A stretch of DNA of 6,040 bases from Nitrososphaerota archaeon (GCA_016206275.1 JACQRY010000160.1:1-6040); one strand, 5' to 3'; positions 1-5,985 are shown, numbered from the stretch's first letter. A program made the numbers and translations. Notes: a model not told the origin generated them from the sequence alone.

Positions 1-216
1 GTGCGCTGCATTACCTGCGGCAACCTAATCGCCGATAAATACGAGGAGTATAAGCGCAGGATGCGTGAAGGTGAAGAGCCTAAACATGTGTTGGACGAGA
101 TGGGTCTTAAACGGTATTGTTGCAGAAGAATGCTTCTTGCAAGCGTAGACCTTATGGATCAGGTTCTGCCCTACTACGAAGAATTGGCGCGGCGCCACGC
201 TGAATATTCGCAGTAG
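1..216 (+). CDS. rpoN: DNA-directed RNA polymerase subunit N (RpoN, Rpb10 family), probably 5'-partial
   Basis: Small zinc-binding subunit of archaeal RNA polymerase, homologous to eukaryotic Rpb10, which helps anchor the large subunits during assembly. The 71 visible residues carry the family signature: a CxxCG pair at the N-terminus (Cys3, Cys6) and the adjacent Cys-Cys pair in RYCCRRM (Cys40, Cys41). Together these make the single zinc site. Between them is the usual charged helix with GEEPKHVLDEMGLKRY, and a short helical tail follows. In this family the first Cys is normally preceded by about four to six residues of the type M-I-x-P-V-R-C. The GTG at position 1 is therefore likely the internal Val of that motif, with the true start just outside the window, although annotation tools may call GTG as the start. 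It ends 8 bases before eno, implying one operon. No rpoK follows it, although rpoK often lies beside rpoN in archaea. Identity is very secure; only the start is uncertain. Confidence 0.95.
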   Translation: MRCITCGNLIADKYEEYKRRMREGEEPKHVLDEMGLKRYCCRRMLLASVDLMDQVLPYYEELARRHAEYSQ

Positions 217-224
217 CAGGCAAA

Positions 225-1475
225 TTGGTCCAGAAATACGCTGTCAAAGGTATAGAGAGTCGCCTCTGCTATAACAGCAGGGGAGATCAGACCATAGAGG
301 TTGACGTTCAAGTCGATAAGACTCTGGGCCGCGCCATAGCTCCTGCAGGAGCAAGCGTTGGGAAATACGAGTCTCAAGCCTTTCCTAAAGGAGGCGTTAA
401 AGAAACTATCCGTCTTCTCGACAAGCATAAGCATCGCATAATCGGATTGGATGCTTCAAATCCCCATCATCTTAACGCGGAGCTTAGAAGAATAGACGGC
501 ACTAACAATTACAGTAAGATCGGGGGCTCCACAGTATTCGCATTAACTGTCGCAGCGGCCGATGCCGCTGCTAAAGCCAAAGGCATCCCTATGTTCCAGT
601 TTCTCGCTCCCAAAGGACCTTATTATCTGCCTCGTCCTATAGGAAATGTTCTGGGAGGCGGTAAGCATGCTGGTAAAGCCACTCCCGACATACAGGAGTT
701 TCTGGTCTGCGCCACTGGTGCTAAGAACATTCTAGATGCTCTGCATGCTAATACTGCCGTCCACAAAGATCTCGCTAAGCGCCTCGAAAAGATGGATCCT
801 AACTTCACCGGAGGGAAGGGAGATGAAGGCGCTTGGGCTCCAAGAATAAGAAATGAAGAGGCTCTTGAGGTTGTGTACGATAGTGTAAGAGCTGTGTCGG
901 ACTCTACAGGGATAGAGACCCGAATGGGGCTGGATGTGGCCGCATCTTCGTTCTGGGACAAGAAGAAGCAAGTCTACCACTACGTCAGATCAGGCGTCAA
1001 GAAATCTACGGGGGAACAGGTCGACTATATCGTTAAAGTAGTGAAAGATTATGATTTGATCTATGTTGAGGATCCTTTGCATGAAGAGGACTTTGAAGGC
1101 TTCGCCGAGCTAACTTGGAAGGTGAGAGATGCGTACATAGTGGGTGACGATCTACTGGTTACAAGCTCAGAAAAGCTGAGGAAGGCTGCGAAGATGGGTG
1201 CTTGCAATGCTTGCATACTGAAGGTTAATCAGGCTGGAGGATTGGGCGATGCGTTGCGGTTCGCTGAAGCAGCACGTAAGGCAAAATATGTAATCATCAC
1301 TTCCCATAGATCTGGAGACACTCCTGAACCTCATATCGCTCATGTGGCGATAGCCACTGGCTCCAAAATGATAAAGACTGGCGTGGTCGGTGGCGAAAGA
1401 GTAGCTAAGCTCAATGAGCTCATCAGGATAAGCGAGCAGGGTCAAGCAACTCGACTGGCCCCATTGGACCTCTAG
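225..1475 (+). CDS. eno: Enolase (phosphopyruvate hydratase), divergent archaeal type
   Basis: Enolase interconverts 2-phosphoglycerate and phosphoenolpyruvate in the cytosol, for glycolysis and gluconeogenesis. Length (416 aa) is normal. The N-terminal capping domain has the SRGDQT motif (18-23; usually SRGNPT) and the mobile Mg loop GAS (42-44, Ser43). The barrel holds the expected catalytic and metal residues: His148 in GGKHAG, Glu158 in DIQEF, Glu201 in KGDEG, metal ligands Asp237 (GLDVA), Glu282 (VEDP) and Asp308/309 (VGDDL), general base Lys333 (ILKVNQ), the SHRSGDT loop (360-366) and Lys384 (IKTG). It departs from classical enolases: the ELRDGD-type stretch after the Mg loop is replaced by SQAFPKGG and is shorter, SGET reads SGDT, and the segment after it is TPEPHIAH rather than an EDT-type sequence. 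TTG at 225 is the only reasonable start, because an in-frame stop lies at 201-203 and no ATG or GTG occurs between. Identity is secure and activity is expected from the complete active site. Confidence 0.95.
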   Translation: MVQKYAVKGIESRLCYNSRGDQTIEVDVQVDKTLGRAIAPAGASVGKYESQAFPKGGVKETIRLLDKHKHRIIGLDASNPHHLNAELRRIDGTNNYSKIGGSTVFALTVAAADAAAKAKGIPMFQFLAPKGPYYLPRPIGNVLGGGKHAGKATPDIQEFLVCATGAKNILDALHANTAVHKDLAKRLEKMDPNFTGGKGDEGAWAPRIRNEEALEVVYDSVRAVSDSTGIETRMGLDVAASSFWDKKKQVYHYVRSGVKKSTGEQVDYIVKVVKDYDLIYVEDPLHEEDFEGFAELTWKVRDAYIVGDDLLVTSSEKLRKAAKMGACNACILKVNQAGGLGDALRFAEAARKAKYVIITSHRSGDTPEPHIAHVAIATGSKMIKTGVVGGERVAKLNELIRISEQGQATRLAPLDL

Positions 1476-1496
1476 AAGCTGATTCTGAAGATAAGG

Positions 1497-1504
1497 CTTA
1501 TAAT
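1497..1504 (+). promoter_or_regulatory. Candidate archaeal TATA box (box A) for rps2
   Basis: The 48-base gap between eno and rps2 contains CTTATAAT, a good match to an archaeal box A, preceded by the purine-rich AAGATAAGG where a TFB-recognition element would lie. The centre of the box is about 23-24 bases before the ATG at 1524, so a transcript starting at the usual distance would begin at or next to the start codon. That would give a leaderless mRNA. Inferred from sequence and spacing only. Confidence 0.45.
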
Positions 1505-1523
1505 CTGTAGGTAAATCGGTGAG

Positions 1524-2222
1524 ATGCGAGAACTGGTCGATAAAGGAGTGTCAAGCAAGAATCTTCCGGATGAAGCCGACGAAGGAGGGTCAGCTGAAAC
1601 TTTTGTGACCTCACAGGTCTCTGAGAAAGAACTGGTGGCCACAGGCATCAGGGTCGGCACTCTAGTTAAAACTAAATCCATGACACCCTTTGTCAGCAGG
1701 ACTAGGCCCGACGGTTTACACGTCATCGACATGGGTAAGACCCTCGCAAGGATCGAGACCGCTGCAAGAGCGATTTCACGCCTCGATGTCAAGAGGGTTG
1801 TAGTTCACTCTACTCGTGAGTACGGAAAGACTCCGGTCGAAAAATTCTGCGAGCTAACCGGGACCATCCCCATAATAGGCAGATTCATGCCTGGTACCTT
1901 CACTAATCCACTCTTCCCACAACATATTGACCCAGAGCTGCTGATAGTCATCGACCCAGCCATGGACTTTCAGGCTGTCGACGAAGCAGGTAAGATCGGC
2001 ATACCTGTTTTCGCGGTCTGCGACACAGATAATGTAAGTTCTAACGTGGATCTGGTGATTCCCGCTAATAACAGGGGTCGAAAGGCTTTAGCAGCAGTCT
2101 TCTGGCTTCTGGCTCGATTTGTGCTGATCCACACTGGCGCTATCAAAGCAGATCAGTCCCTGAAGTATGTGATTGAAGACTTCGAAACCAAGCTCATAGA
2201 GGAAGAGGTAGTGGAAGCTTAG
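1524..2222 (+). CDS. rps2: Small ribosomal subunit protein S2 (uS2), archaeal type
   Basis: S2 is a structural protein of the small ribosomal subunit. The 232-aa product has the archaeal/eukaryotic S2 core from about residue 35: a TGIRVGTLVKTK segment (40-51), FVSRTRPDGLHVID (56-69), REYGKTPVEKF (98-108), GRFMPGTFTNP (119-129), an IDP and QAV strand region, CDTDN (166-170) and IPANNRGRKAL (179-189). The C-terminus has EDFETKL and an acidic tail, which I associate with thaumarchaeal S2. Residues 1-34 are an acidic, probably disordered extension. The ATG at 1524 is supported by the TATA-like box about 23 bases upstream and by a close GGTGAG just before it. In-frame GTG codons at 1548 and 1605 are alternatives; 1605 would give a product starting just before the conserved core. 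A GGAGGG lies at 1584-1589, but its distance to 1605 is long for a ribosome-binding site. Neighbours eno and rpoN fit the known archaeal S9/RpoN/Eno/S2 order. Confidence 0.95.
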   Translation: MRELVDKGVSSKNLPDEADEGGSAETFVTSQVSEKELVATGIRVGTLVKTKSMTPFVSRTRPDGLHVIDMGKTLARIETAARAISRLDVKRVVVHSTREYGKTPVEKFCELTGTIPIIGRFMPGTFTNPLFPQHIDPELLIVIDPAMDFQAVDEAGKIGIPVFAVCDTDNVSSNVDLVIPANNRGRKALAAVFWLLARFVLIHTGAIKADQSLKYVIEDFETKLIEEEVVEA

Positions 2223-2251
2223 CCGAACGAACATGTTTCTATTCCAATAAC

Positions 2252-2259
2252 CTTTAAAG
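2252..2259 (+). promoter_or_regulatory. Candidate archaeal TATA box for the MEMO-mvk-ipk-fni block
   Basis: The 68-base gap after rps2 is AT-rich and holds CTTTAAAG, a good box A candidate, with CCAATAAC directly upstream in the position of a TFB-recognition element. A start site about 25 bases downstream would fall near 2279-2283, leaving only about 8-12 bases before the ATG at 2291. No Shine-Dalgarno sequence is seen there; the bases before the ATG are a run of six T (2284-2289). This suggests a very short-leader transcript beginning at the MEMO gene, which would make the lipid genes a separate transcription unit from rps2. Inferred from sequence only. Confidence 0.5.
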
Positions 2260-2290
2260 CTCAAAGTAGCATCATCAATCAGATTTTTTG

Positions 2291-3133
2291 ATGAGCGTTC
2301 GCTACCCTGCCGTAGCAGGCCAGTTTTACGCAAGCAAGGAAGCAGAGCTGGTAAAGAGTATTCATGAATGTTTTACCGGTAAACTGGGCCCCGGCAAACT
2401 TCCAAGCAGCCTCACGTTGACCCACATTAAGGGCGCGGTGATGCCTCACGCTGGCTACATGTATTCAGGTCCAGTTGCTGCCCATGGTTATCTTGCCTGT
2501 TCAGGCTTGAAGCACGTAAGGCTTGCGGTAATAGTCGGTCCGAACCATTGGGGAATAGGTAGCGGCGTGGCAACTTTCAAGGAAGGAGTCTGGCGGACCC
2601 CTCTTGGCAGCGTTGAAGTTGATGCTGATGCTGCTTGTGCCTTGGTTAAGGCTTCAGGAATAGTGGATTTCGATGAGACTGCTCATAAACGTGAACACTC
2701 GATAGAGGTACAGGTTCCGTTTCTACAGTATATTTTCAAACAGGGCTTCAAGATCCTGCCTCTAAGCATGGCTCTGCAAGATCATGATACTGCAGTAGAA
2801 GTGGGTAGAGCTTTGGCCAAGATAGTTCGCGGAAGAAATGACGTTCTTCTGATCGCATCCTCAGACTTCACCCACTATGAACCTCATAAGGATGCTGAGA
2901 GAAAAGATTTGGAGCTAGTCAAAACTGTACTTGAGCTCGATGTGGACAAGTTTTACACAGTTCTCAGACGATTAGATGTCACTGCTTGTGGATATGGGCC
3001 AGTGGCCTGCGTCACTACTGCTATGAAAGAGCTTGGCGCCACAGAAGCGAAGCTGCTCAAATATGCTACCAGCGGCGACTCTTCAGGCGACTATAGCTCG
3101 GTCGTCGGATACGCAAGCGTGATATTCACCTAA
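2291..3133 (+). CDS. MEMO family protein (Memo1-like, DUF52/UPF0103)
   Basis: Member of the MEMO family, structurally related to class III non-haem iron dioxygenases (LigB type). Human MEMO1 is described as a metal/redox protein, but the archaeal role is not established. The 280-aa product is of family length. Visible signatures in order: YPAVAGQFY (5-13), MPHAGYMYSGPVAAHGY (51-67), VGPNHWG (82-88), REHSIEVQVPFLQ (134-146), SSDFTHYEPH (190-199) and ACGYGPV (232-238). His53, His86 and Cys233 correspond to the conserved His/His/Cys metal-site triad of human MEMO1, so the site looks intact. ATG at 2291 is preferred over an in-frame TTG one codon earlier, and no signal peptide or membrane segment is seen. 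It is the first gene after a candidate promoter and ends 16 bases before mvk, so it is probably co-transcribed with the mevalonate genes. In other prokaryotes MEMO often accompanies AMMECR1 and a radical SAM protein; neither is present here. Family secure, function unknown. Confidence 0.93.
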   Translation: MSVRYPAVAGQFYASKEAELVKSIHECFTGKLGPGKLPSSLTLTHIKGAVMPHAGYMYSGPVAAHGYLACSGLKHVRLAVIVGPNHWGIGSGVATFKEGVWRTPLGSVEVDADAACALVKASGIVDFDETAHKREHSIEVQVPFLQYIFKQGFKILPLSMALQDHDTAVEVGRALAKIVRGRNDVLLIASSDFTHYEPHKDAERKDLELVKTVLELDVDKFYTVLRRLDVTACGYGPVACVTTAMKELGATEAKLLKYATSGDSSGDYSSVVGYASVIFT

Positions 3134-3149
3134 GGAAGGATGAACAGGT

Positions 3150-4100
3150 TTGAAGTGGGTTGCATGGGCTCCAGGCAAAATAATCCTGGTAGGGGAACAC
3201 TTCGTGGTTCACGGCGCCTATGCTCTGGCTGCAGCGCTTTCAAAAGGAGTTACAGTATATGCTGAGCCTTCACTAGAGTCAAGAATTGTTTCTGCTCAAA
3301 CAGGGCTTGGAGCAGTGTCGTTGGACGATGCTTCAGACCAGTTGAGACCTATCGTAGCCGCGGTCAAGGCTACTCTACAGCATATTAATGAGAAACGAGG
3401 AGTCAACGTAAACATCAACTCAGATCTTCCGCGGGCATCAGGCTTAGGCTCATCGAGCGCGGTAGCGGTTGCCACGGTCGCCGCCACTGCTATTGCATTA
3501 GGTCACAAGCTTTCACGGTCTGAGCTTAATGATCTAGCATTAGTCTCAGAGAAGATGATTCACAGTAACCCCTCGGGGGTGGATGCCGCAGTGGCCATAC
3601 ACGGAGGGTTAATCCTGTTTAAGAAAAATACTCCTGTAAGACAGGTTCGACTCCACCAAAAAGTGGAGCTAGTCATCGGCGTAAGCGGAGTTGAACGCCG
3701 AACAGGCGTAATGGTTGAGGAGTTTGCTAGGATAAAGAGTAAGTTTCCCCACACATTCACAGCTATGGTCAGATCCTCCTCAAGGTTCAGTCAGCTAGCA
3801 GCCGCCTCACTGACAAAAAAAGATTTTGAAACAGTCGGGCTTATCTTCAATTATCAGCACACTGTCCTCAAGAACTTTGGCATGAGCACGGAGCTATTGG
3901 ACAACATGGTTGAGGAAGCTCTGAAGGGGGGTGCTTTAGGAGCCAAGTTGACAGGTGCAGGAGGAGGTGGCTCGATCATCGCCTTGCCGCCGAGGAGGGG
4001 AGTAGAACAAGTCGTTACATCTCTTAGAGCCGTAGCTGCAGATCTTTTTGTCACAGAGGTACCATCCGAGGGAGTGAGAACATGGCGTCTCAAAGACTAG
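3150..4100 (+). CDS. mvk: Mevalonate kinase (GHMP kinase family)
   Basis: ATP-dependent phosphorylation of mevalonate to mevalonate 5-phosphate, the entry to the lower mevalonate pathway. The 316-aa product has all three GHMP kinase motifs: N-terminal APGKIILVGEHFVVHG (7-22, with Lys10, Glu16, His17), the ATP-binding glycine/serine loop ASGLGSSSAVAVA (96-108), and C-terminal KLTGAGGGGS (266-275). The active-site acid pair is Glu134 (SEKMIH) and Asp145 (NPSGVD). The NPSGVDAAVAIHGG stretch is typical of mevalonate kinase, separating it from homoserine kinase and phosphomevalonate kinase in the same superfamily. The TTG start at 3150 is forced by an in-frame TGA at 3141-3143. A purine-rich AGGAAGG at 3133-3139 is the likely ribosome-binding site. 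An ATG at 3140 is in another frame and would not give this protein. It overlaps ipk by 19 bases, which suggests matched expression of the two kinases. Residue 21 is His where many family members have Tyr (VVYG), a minor change. Confidence 0.95.
   Translation: MKWVAWAPGKIILVGEHFVVHGAYALAAALSKGVTVYAEPSLESRIVSAQTGLGAVSLDDASDQLRPIVAAVKATLQHINEKRGVNVNINSDLPRASGLGSSSAVAVATVAATAIALGHKLSRSELNDLALVSEKMIHSNPSGVDAAVAIHGGLILFKKNTPVRQVRLHQKVELVIGVSGVERRTGVMVEEFARIKSKFPHTFTAMVRSSSRFSQLAAASLTKKDFETVGLIFNYQHTVLKNFGMSTELLDNMVEEALKGGALGAKLTGAGGGGSIIALPPRRGVEQVVTSLRAVAADLFVTEVPSEGVRTWRLKD
4071..4077 (+). promoter_or_regulatory. Ribosome-binding site of ipk inside the mvk coding region
   Basis: GGAGTGA, preceded by GAG, lies 4 bases before the ATG at 4082 and closely matches the archaeal Shine-Dalgarno sequence (GGAGGTGA). 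It is embedded in the last codons of mvk. It supports the ATG at 4082 as the ipk start and implies that ribosomes finishing mvk can re-engage at ipk. Confidence 0.6.
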
Positions 4101-4864
4101 TACTATTGAAGCTCGGAGGCTCCGTTGTCACTTTCAAGAATCAACCATTAAGATTCAACCAAACCGCTACAAACAGAATAGGCCGTGTCCTAGCATCATT
4201 AGACTATTCGCTTGCCTTGGTGCATGGAGGCGGCTCCTTCGGGCACTATTATGCTGCAAAACATGAGCTATCCAGAATCACGTCAAACGCTTCCAGGAAA
4301 GGTGTTGCAGCGGCCAAGGCAGCCATGATAGAGCTGCATTCAAAGATACTGAAAAGTCTCCAACAGGCCGGTCTATCACCATTCACAGTGTCGCCGGTGG
4401 CCCTCATAGAAGCCAGCAGCAGAAAATGGTTGAAAAGACACTTAGCCTTATTGATCAAAGACCGTATGATACCAGTTACTTATGGCGATGTGCTTCAGGA
4501 TGAAGGAGGATACCGAATCGTCTCAGGAGACACGCTGATGTTTGAGATAGCCCAACTATTGAAGCCCAGTACGGTCTTCTTTGCTATGGATGAAGATGGA
4601 ATCTATCCTGACAAGTCTCTAAGCGGTGCCCCTATCGTGGAGCTGAAGGCTGACAGCTTAGTATTGGACAAGCTTCTGGCTGGTTTGAAATCGAGCGTCT
4701 TGGATGCTACTGGGGGTATAGTGTTCAAGATTCAGGAGGCTAGGCGGATAGCTGAGCTTGGTATTGACGTATACTTTGTCAATGGTTTCAAGCCTGAACG
4801 TATCGTTAAAGCGTTAAAAGGTGGAGAGATTCGAGGTAGTTTGATCAAGGGTGTACGTCGTTGA
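4082..4864 (+). CDS. ipk: Isopentenyl phosphate kinase (amino acid kinase superfamily)
   Basis: Phosphorylates isopentenyl phosphate to isopentenyl diphosphate with ATP, the signature reaction of the alternative archaeal mevalonate route. The 260-aa product has the amino acid kinase fold motifs: LLKLGGSVVT (8-17, phosphate-binding Lys10), VHGGGSFGH (47-55), PVTYGDV (131-137), SGDTLMFEIA (148-157), MDEDGIY (169-175) and DATGGIVFK (208-216, with Lys216). His55 in SFGH is the catalytic/selectivity His described for archaeal isopentenyl phosphate kinases; it distinguishes this enzyme from acetylglutamate and uridylate kinases of the same fold. The usual Met of TGGM is Ile213, a conservative change. 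The ATG at 4082 lies within mvk (19-base overlap) and has a good ribosome-binding site. The gene ends in a 4-base overlap with fni. The context between mvk and fni makes the specific assignment strong. Confidence 0.94.
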   Translation: MASQRLVLLKLGGSVVTFKNQPLRFNQTATNRIGRVLASLDYSLALVHGGGSFGHYYAAKHELSRITSNASRKGVAAAKAAMIELHSKILKSLQQAGLSPFTVSPVALIEASSRKWLKRHLALLIKDRMIPVTYGDVLQDEGGYRIVSGDTLMFEIAQLLKPSTVFFAMDEDGIYPDKSLSGAPIVELKADSLVLDKLLAGLKSSVLDATGGIVFKIQEARRIAELGIDVYFVNGFKPERIVKALKGGEIRGSLIKGVRR

Positions 4865-5958
4865 CTGAGCCTTCGCAGGCTGAGGATCCTAAAGCTCAGC
4901 TCGTGAAGCGTAAGCTGGAGGGGGTTGAAATTCCCCTCCACAAACAAGTTCAGGCAAGAACTGCAACGACCTACTTGGAATACGTGCACTTGATCCATAA
5001 CGCTGTTCCAGAGCTGAACTTGACTGAGATTGACACAAGCGTAACCTTTCTGAAACACCAGTTTTCAGCACCGGTGTTGATAGACGCTATGACTGGCGGC
5101 GCGGCGCCCCTAGGAAAGATCAATGGAAACCTGGCGATAGCTGCTGAAAAGCTTGGCCTAGGCATGGCTGTAGGCAGCCAGAGAGCTGGTCTGGTGTCGG
5201 ATGAAGCCGCGGATTCATTCGTGATTGCGAGGAGGAATGCTCCGAATGCTTTTCTCGCGGCGAATATTGGGGGTGCTCAGCTTGCAAAGGGTTTCGCTAT
5301 TGAAGGAGCTAAGAATCTGGTAGATATGATAAAGGCTGACGCCTTGATTGTGCATCTCAACCCCTTACAGGAGTTGATTCAACCTGAAGGTGAACCCGTC
5401 TATAAGGGCGTACTCAGCAGAATAGGTGAGCTTGCCCAGAAGATCGGTGTCCCTGTGATAGTGAAGGAGGTTGGCGCAGGGCTTTCAAAGGAGGCTGCGC
5501 TTAAACTGGAGCTGGCGGGGGCATCAGCTGTAAACGTCTCAGGTTTGGGGGGTACCAGCTGGGCGGGAGTGGAGCAGATAAGGGCAGAGGAACGGGACGT
5601 CAAGAACAAGGCTACCCTCGGCGAAATATTCTGGGACTGGGGCATACCTACCGCAGCAGCCCTATTGGAGGTCACCAAAGCTGTTGAGATACCTGTGATT
5701 GGTTCAGGAGGGTTACGGAACGGTCTGGACATCGCTAAATGCATAGTTTTGGGCGCGACGATCGGTGGAATGGCTTGGCCAATGCTGAAGCGGGCAGTAA
5801 TTTCACCTGAAGTGTTGGTGAAGTACGTGGAGGAACTTATCGGAGAGATTAAGGGAACTATGTTCCTTGTAGGTGCAAAGAACGTCGAAGAGTTGAAGAA
5901 AGCTAGGTACGTGCTTACGGGTCCTTTGGCTGAGTGGCGGCAGCAACGTTCACCTTGA
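4861..5958 (+). CDS. fni: Type 2 isopentenyl-diphosphate delta-isomerase (FMN-dependent)
   Basis: FMN- and NAD(P)H-requiring isomerase interconverting IPP and DMAPP in the cytosol, unrelated to the type 1 metalloenzyme. The 365-aa product shows the family blocks: RKLEGVEI (17-24), LIHNAVPELN (44-53), FSAPVLIDAMTGG (68-80), GSQRAG (105-110), AANIGGAQL (133-141), HLNPLQELIQPEGE (165-178; Gln170 and Glu171 are the catalytic/Mg pair), VIVKEVGAGLS (199-209), VSGLGGTSWAG (226-236), WGIPTAAAL (260-268) and GSGGLRNGLDIAKCIVLGA (281-299) for FMN phosphate. Unusual points: the N-terminal motif is normally RKxEH, but residue 21 is Gly. The residue before VSG is Asn225, where Asp is common. The start is TTG at 4861, overlapping the ipk stop as TTGA, with AGGGTG at 4848-4853 as ribosome-binding site. 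GTG at 4903 is a poor alternative because it would put the start only two codons before RK. The C-terminal tail after about residue 350 is loosely conserved. Confidence 0.95.
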   Translation: MTEPSQAEDPKAQLVKRKLEGVEIPLHKQVQARTATTYLEYVHLIHNAVPELNLTEIDTSVTFLKHQFSAPVLIDAMTGGAAPLGKINGNLAIAAEKLGLGMAVGSQRAGLVSDEAADSFVIARRNAPNAFLAANIGGAQLAKGFAIEGAKNLVDMIKADALIVHLNPLQELIQPEGEPVYKGVLSRIGELAQKIGVPVIVKEVGAGLSKEAALKLELAGASAVNVSGLGGTSWAGVEQIRAEERDVKNKATLGEIFWDWGIPTAAALLEVTKAVEIPVIGSGGLRNGLDIAKCIVLGATIGGMAWPMLKRAVISPEVLVKYVEELIGEIKGTMFLVGAKNVEELKKARYVLTGPLAEWRQQRSP

Positions 5959-5970
5959 TTCATTCCCAAT

Positions 5971-5983
5971 GGATTCTTAATCC
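5971..5983 (+). repeat. Short inverted repeat between fni and the next gene
   Basis: GGATT-CTT-AATCC is a perfect 5-base inverted repeat with a 3-base spacer, in the 38-base gap before the ATG at 5997. It could be a weak RNA hairpin or a small operator, or chance. It has no T-run after it, so it does not look like a terminator. The TTCTTAAT within it is a weak TATA-like match about 20 bases before the ATG. Confidence 0.25.
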
Positions 5984-5985
5984 TT

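Noticed and set aside
623..1445. Several antisense reading frames of 80-112 codons opposite eno
   Set aside because: They overlap one another and the conserved enolase barrel, have no ribosome-binding context or family motif, and are best explained as shadows.
1472..1792. Antisense reading frame of 106 codons opposite the N-terminal part of rps2
   Set aside because: It lies opposite the S2 coding sequence. Its product shows no domain, and the TATA-like box in this gap is oriented sensibly for rps2.
2284..2289. T6 run as a transcription terminator for rps2
   Set aside because: Archaeal terminators can be simple T-runs, but this one lies at the expected transcript start or leader of MEMO, one base before its ATG, and is short. 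I kept it only as a possibility inside the promoter finding.
3140..3149. ATG at 3140 with a purine-rich sequence before it as a possible mvk start
   Set aside because: It is in a different frame from the mevalonate kinase protein and opens no conserved product. The in-frame start is the TTG at 3150.
4082..4864. ipk as acetylglutamate kinase or uridylate kinase
   Set aside because: The fold is shared, but His55 in GGGSFGH, the TGGIVFK end motif and the position between mvk and fni point to isopentenyl phosphate kinase.
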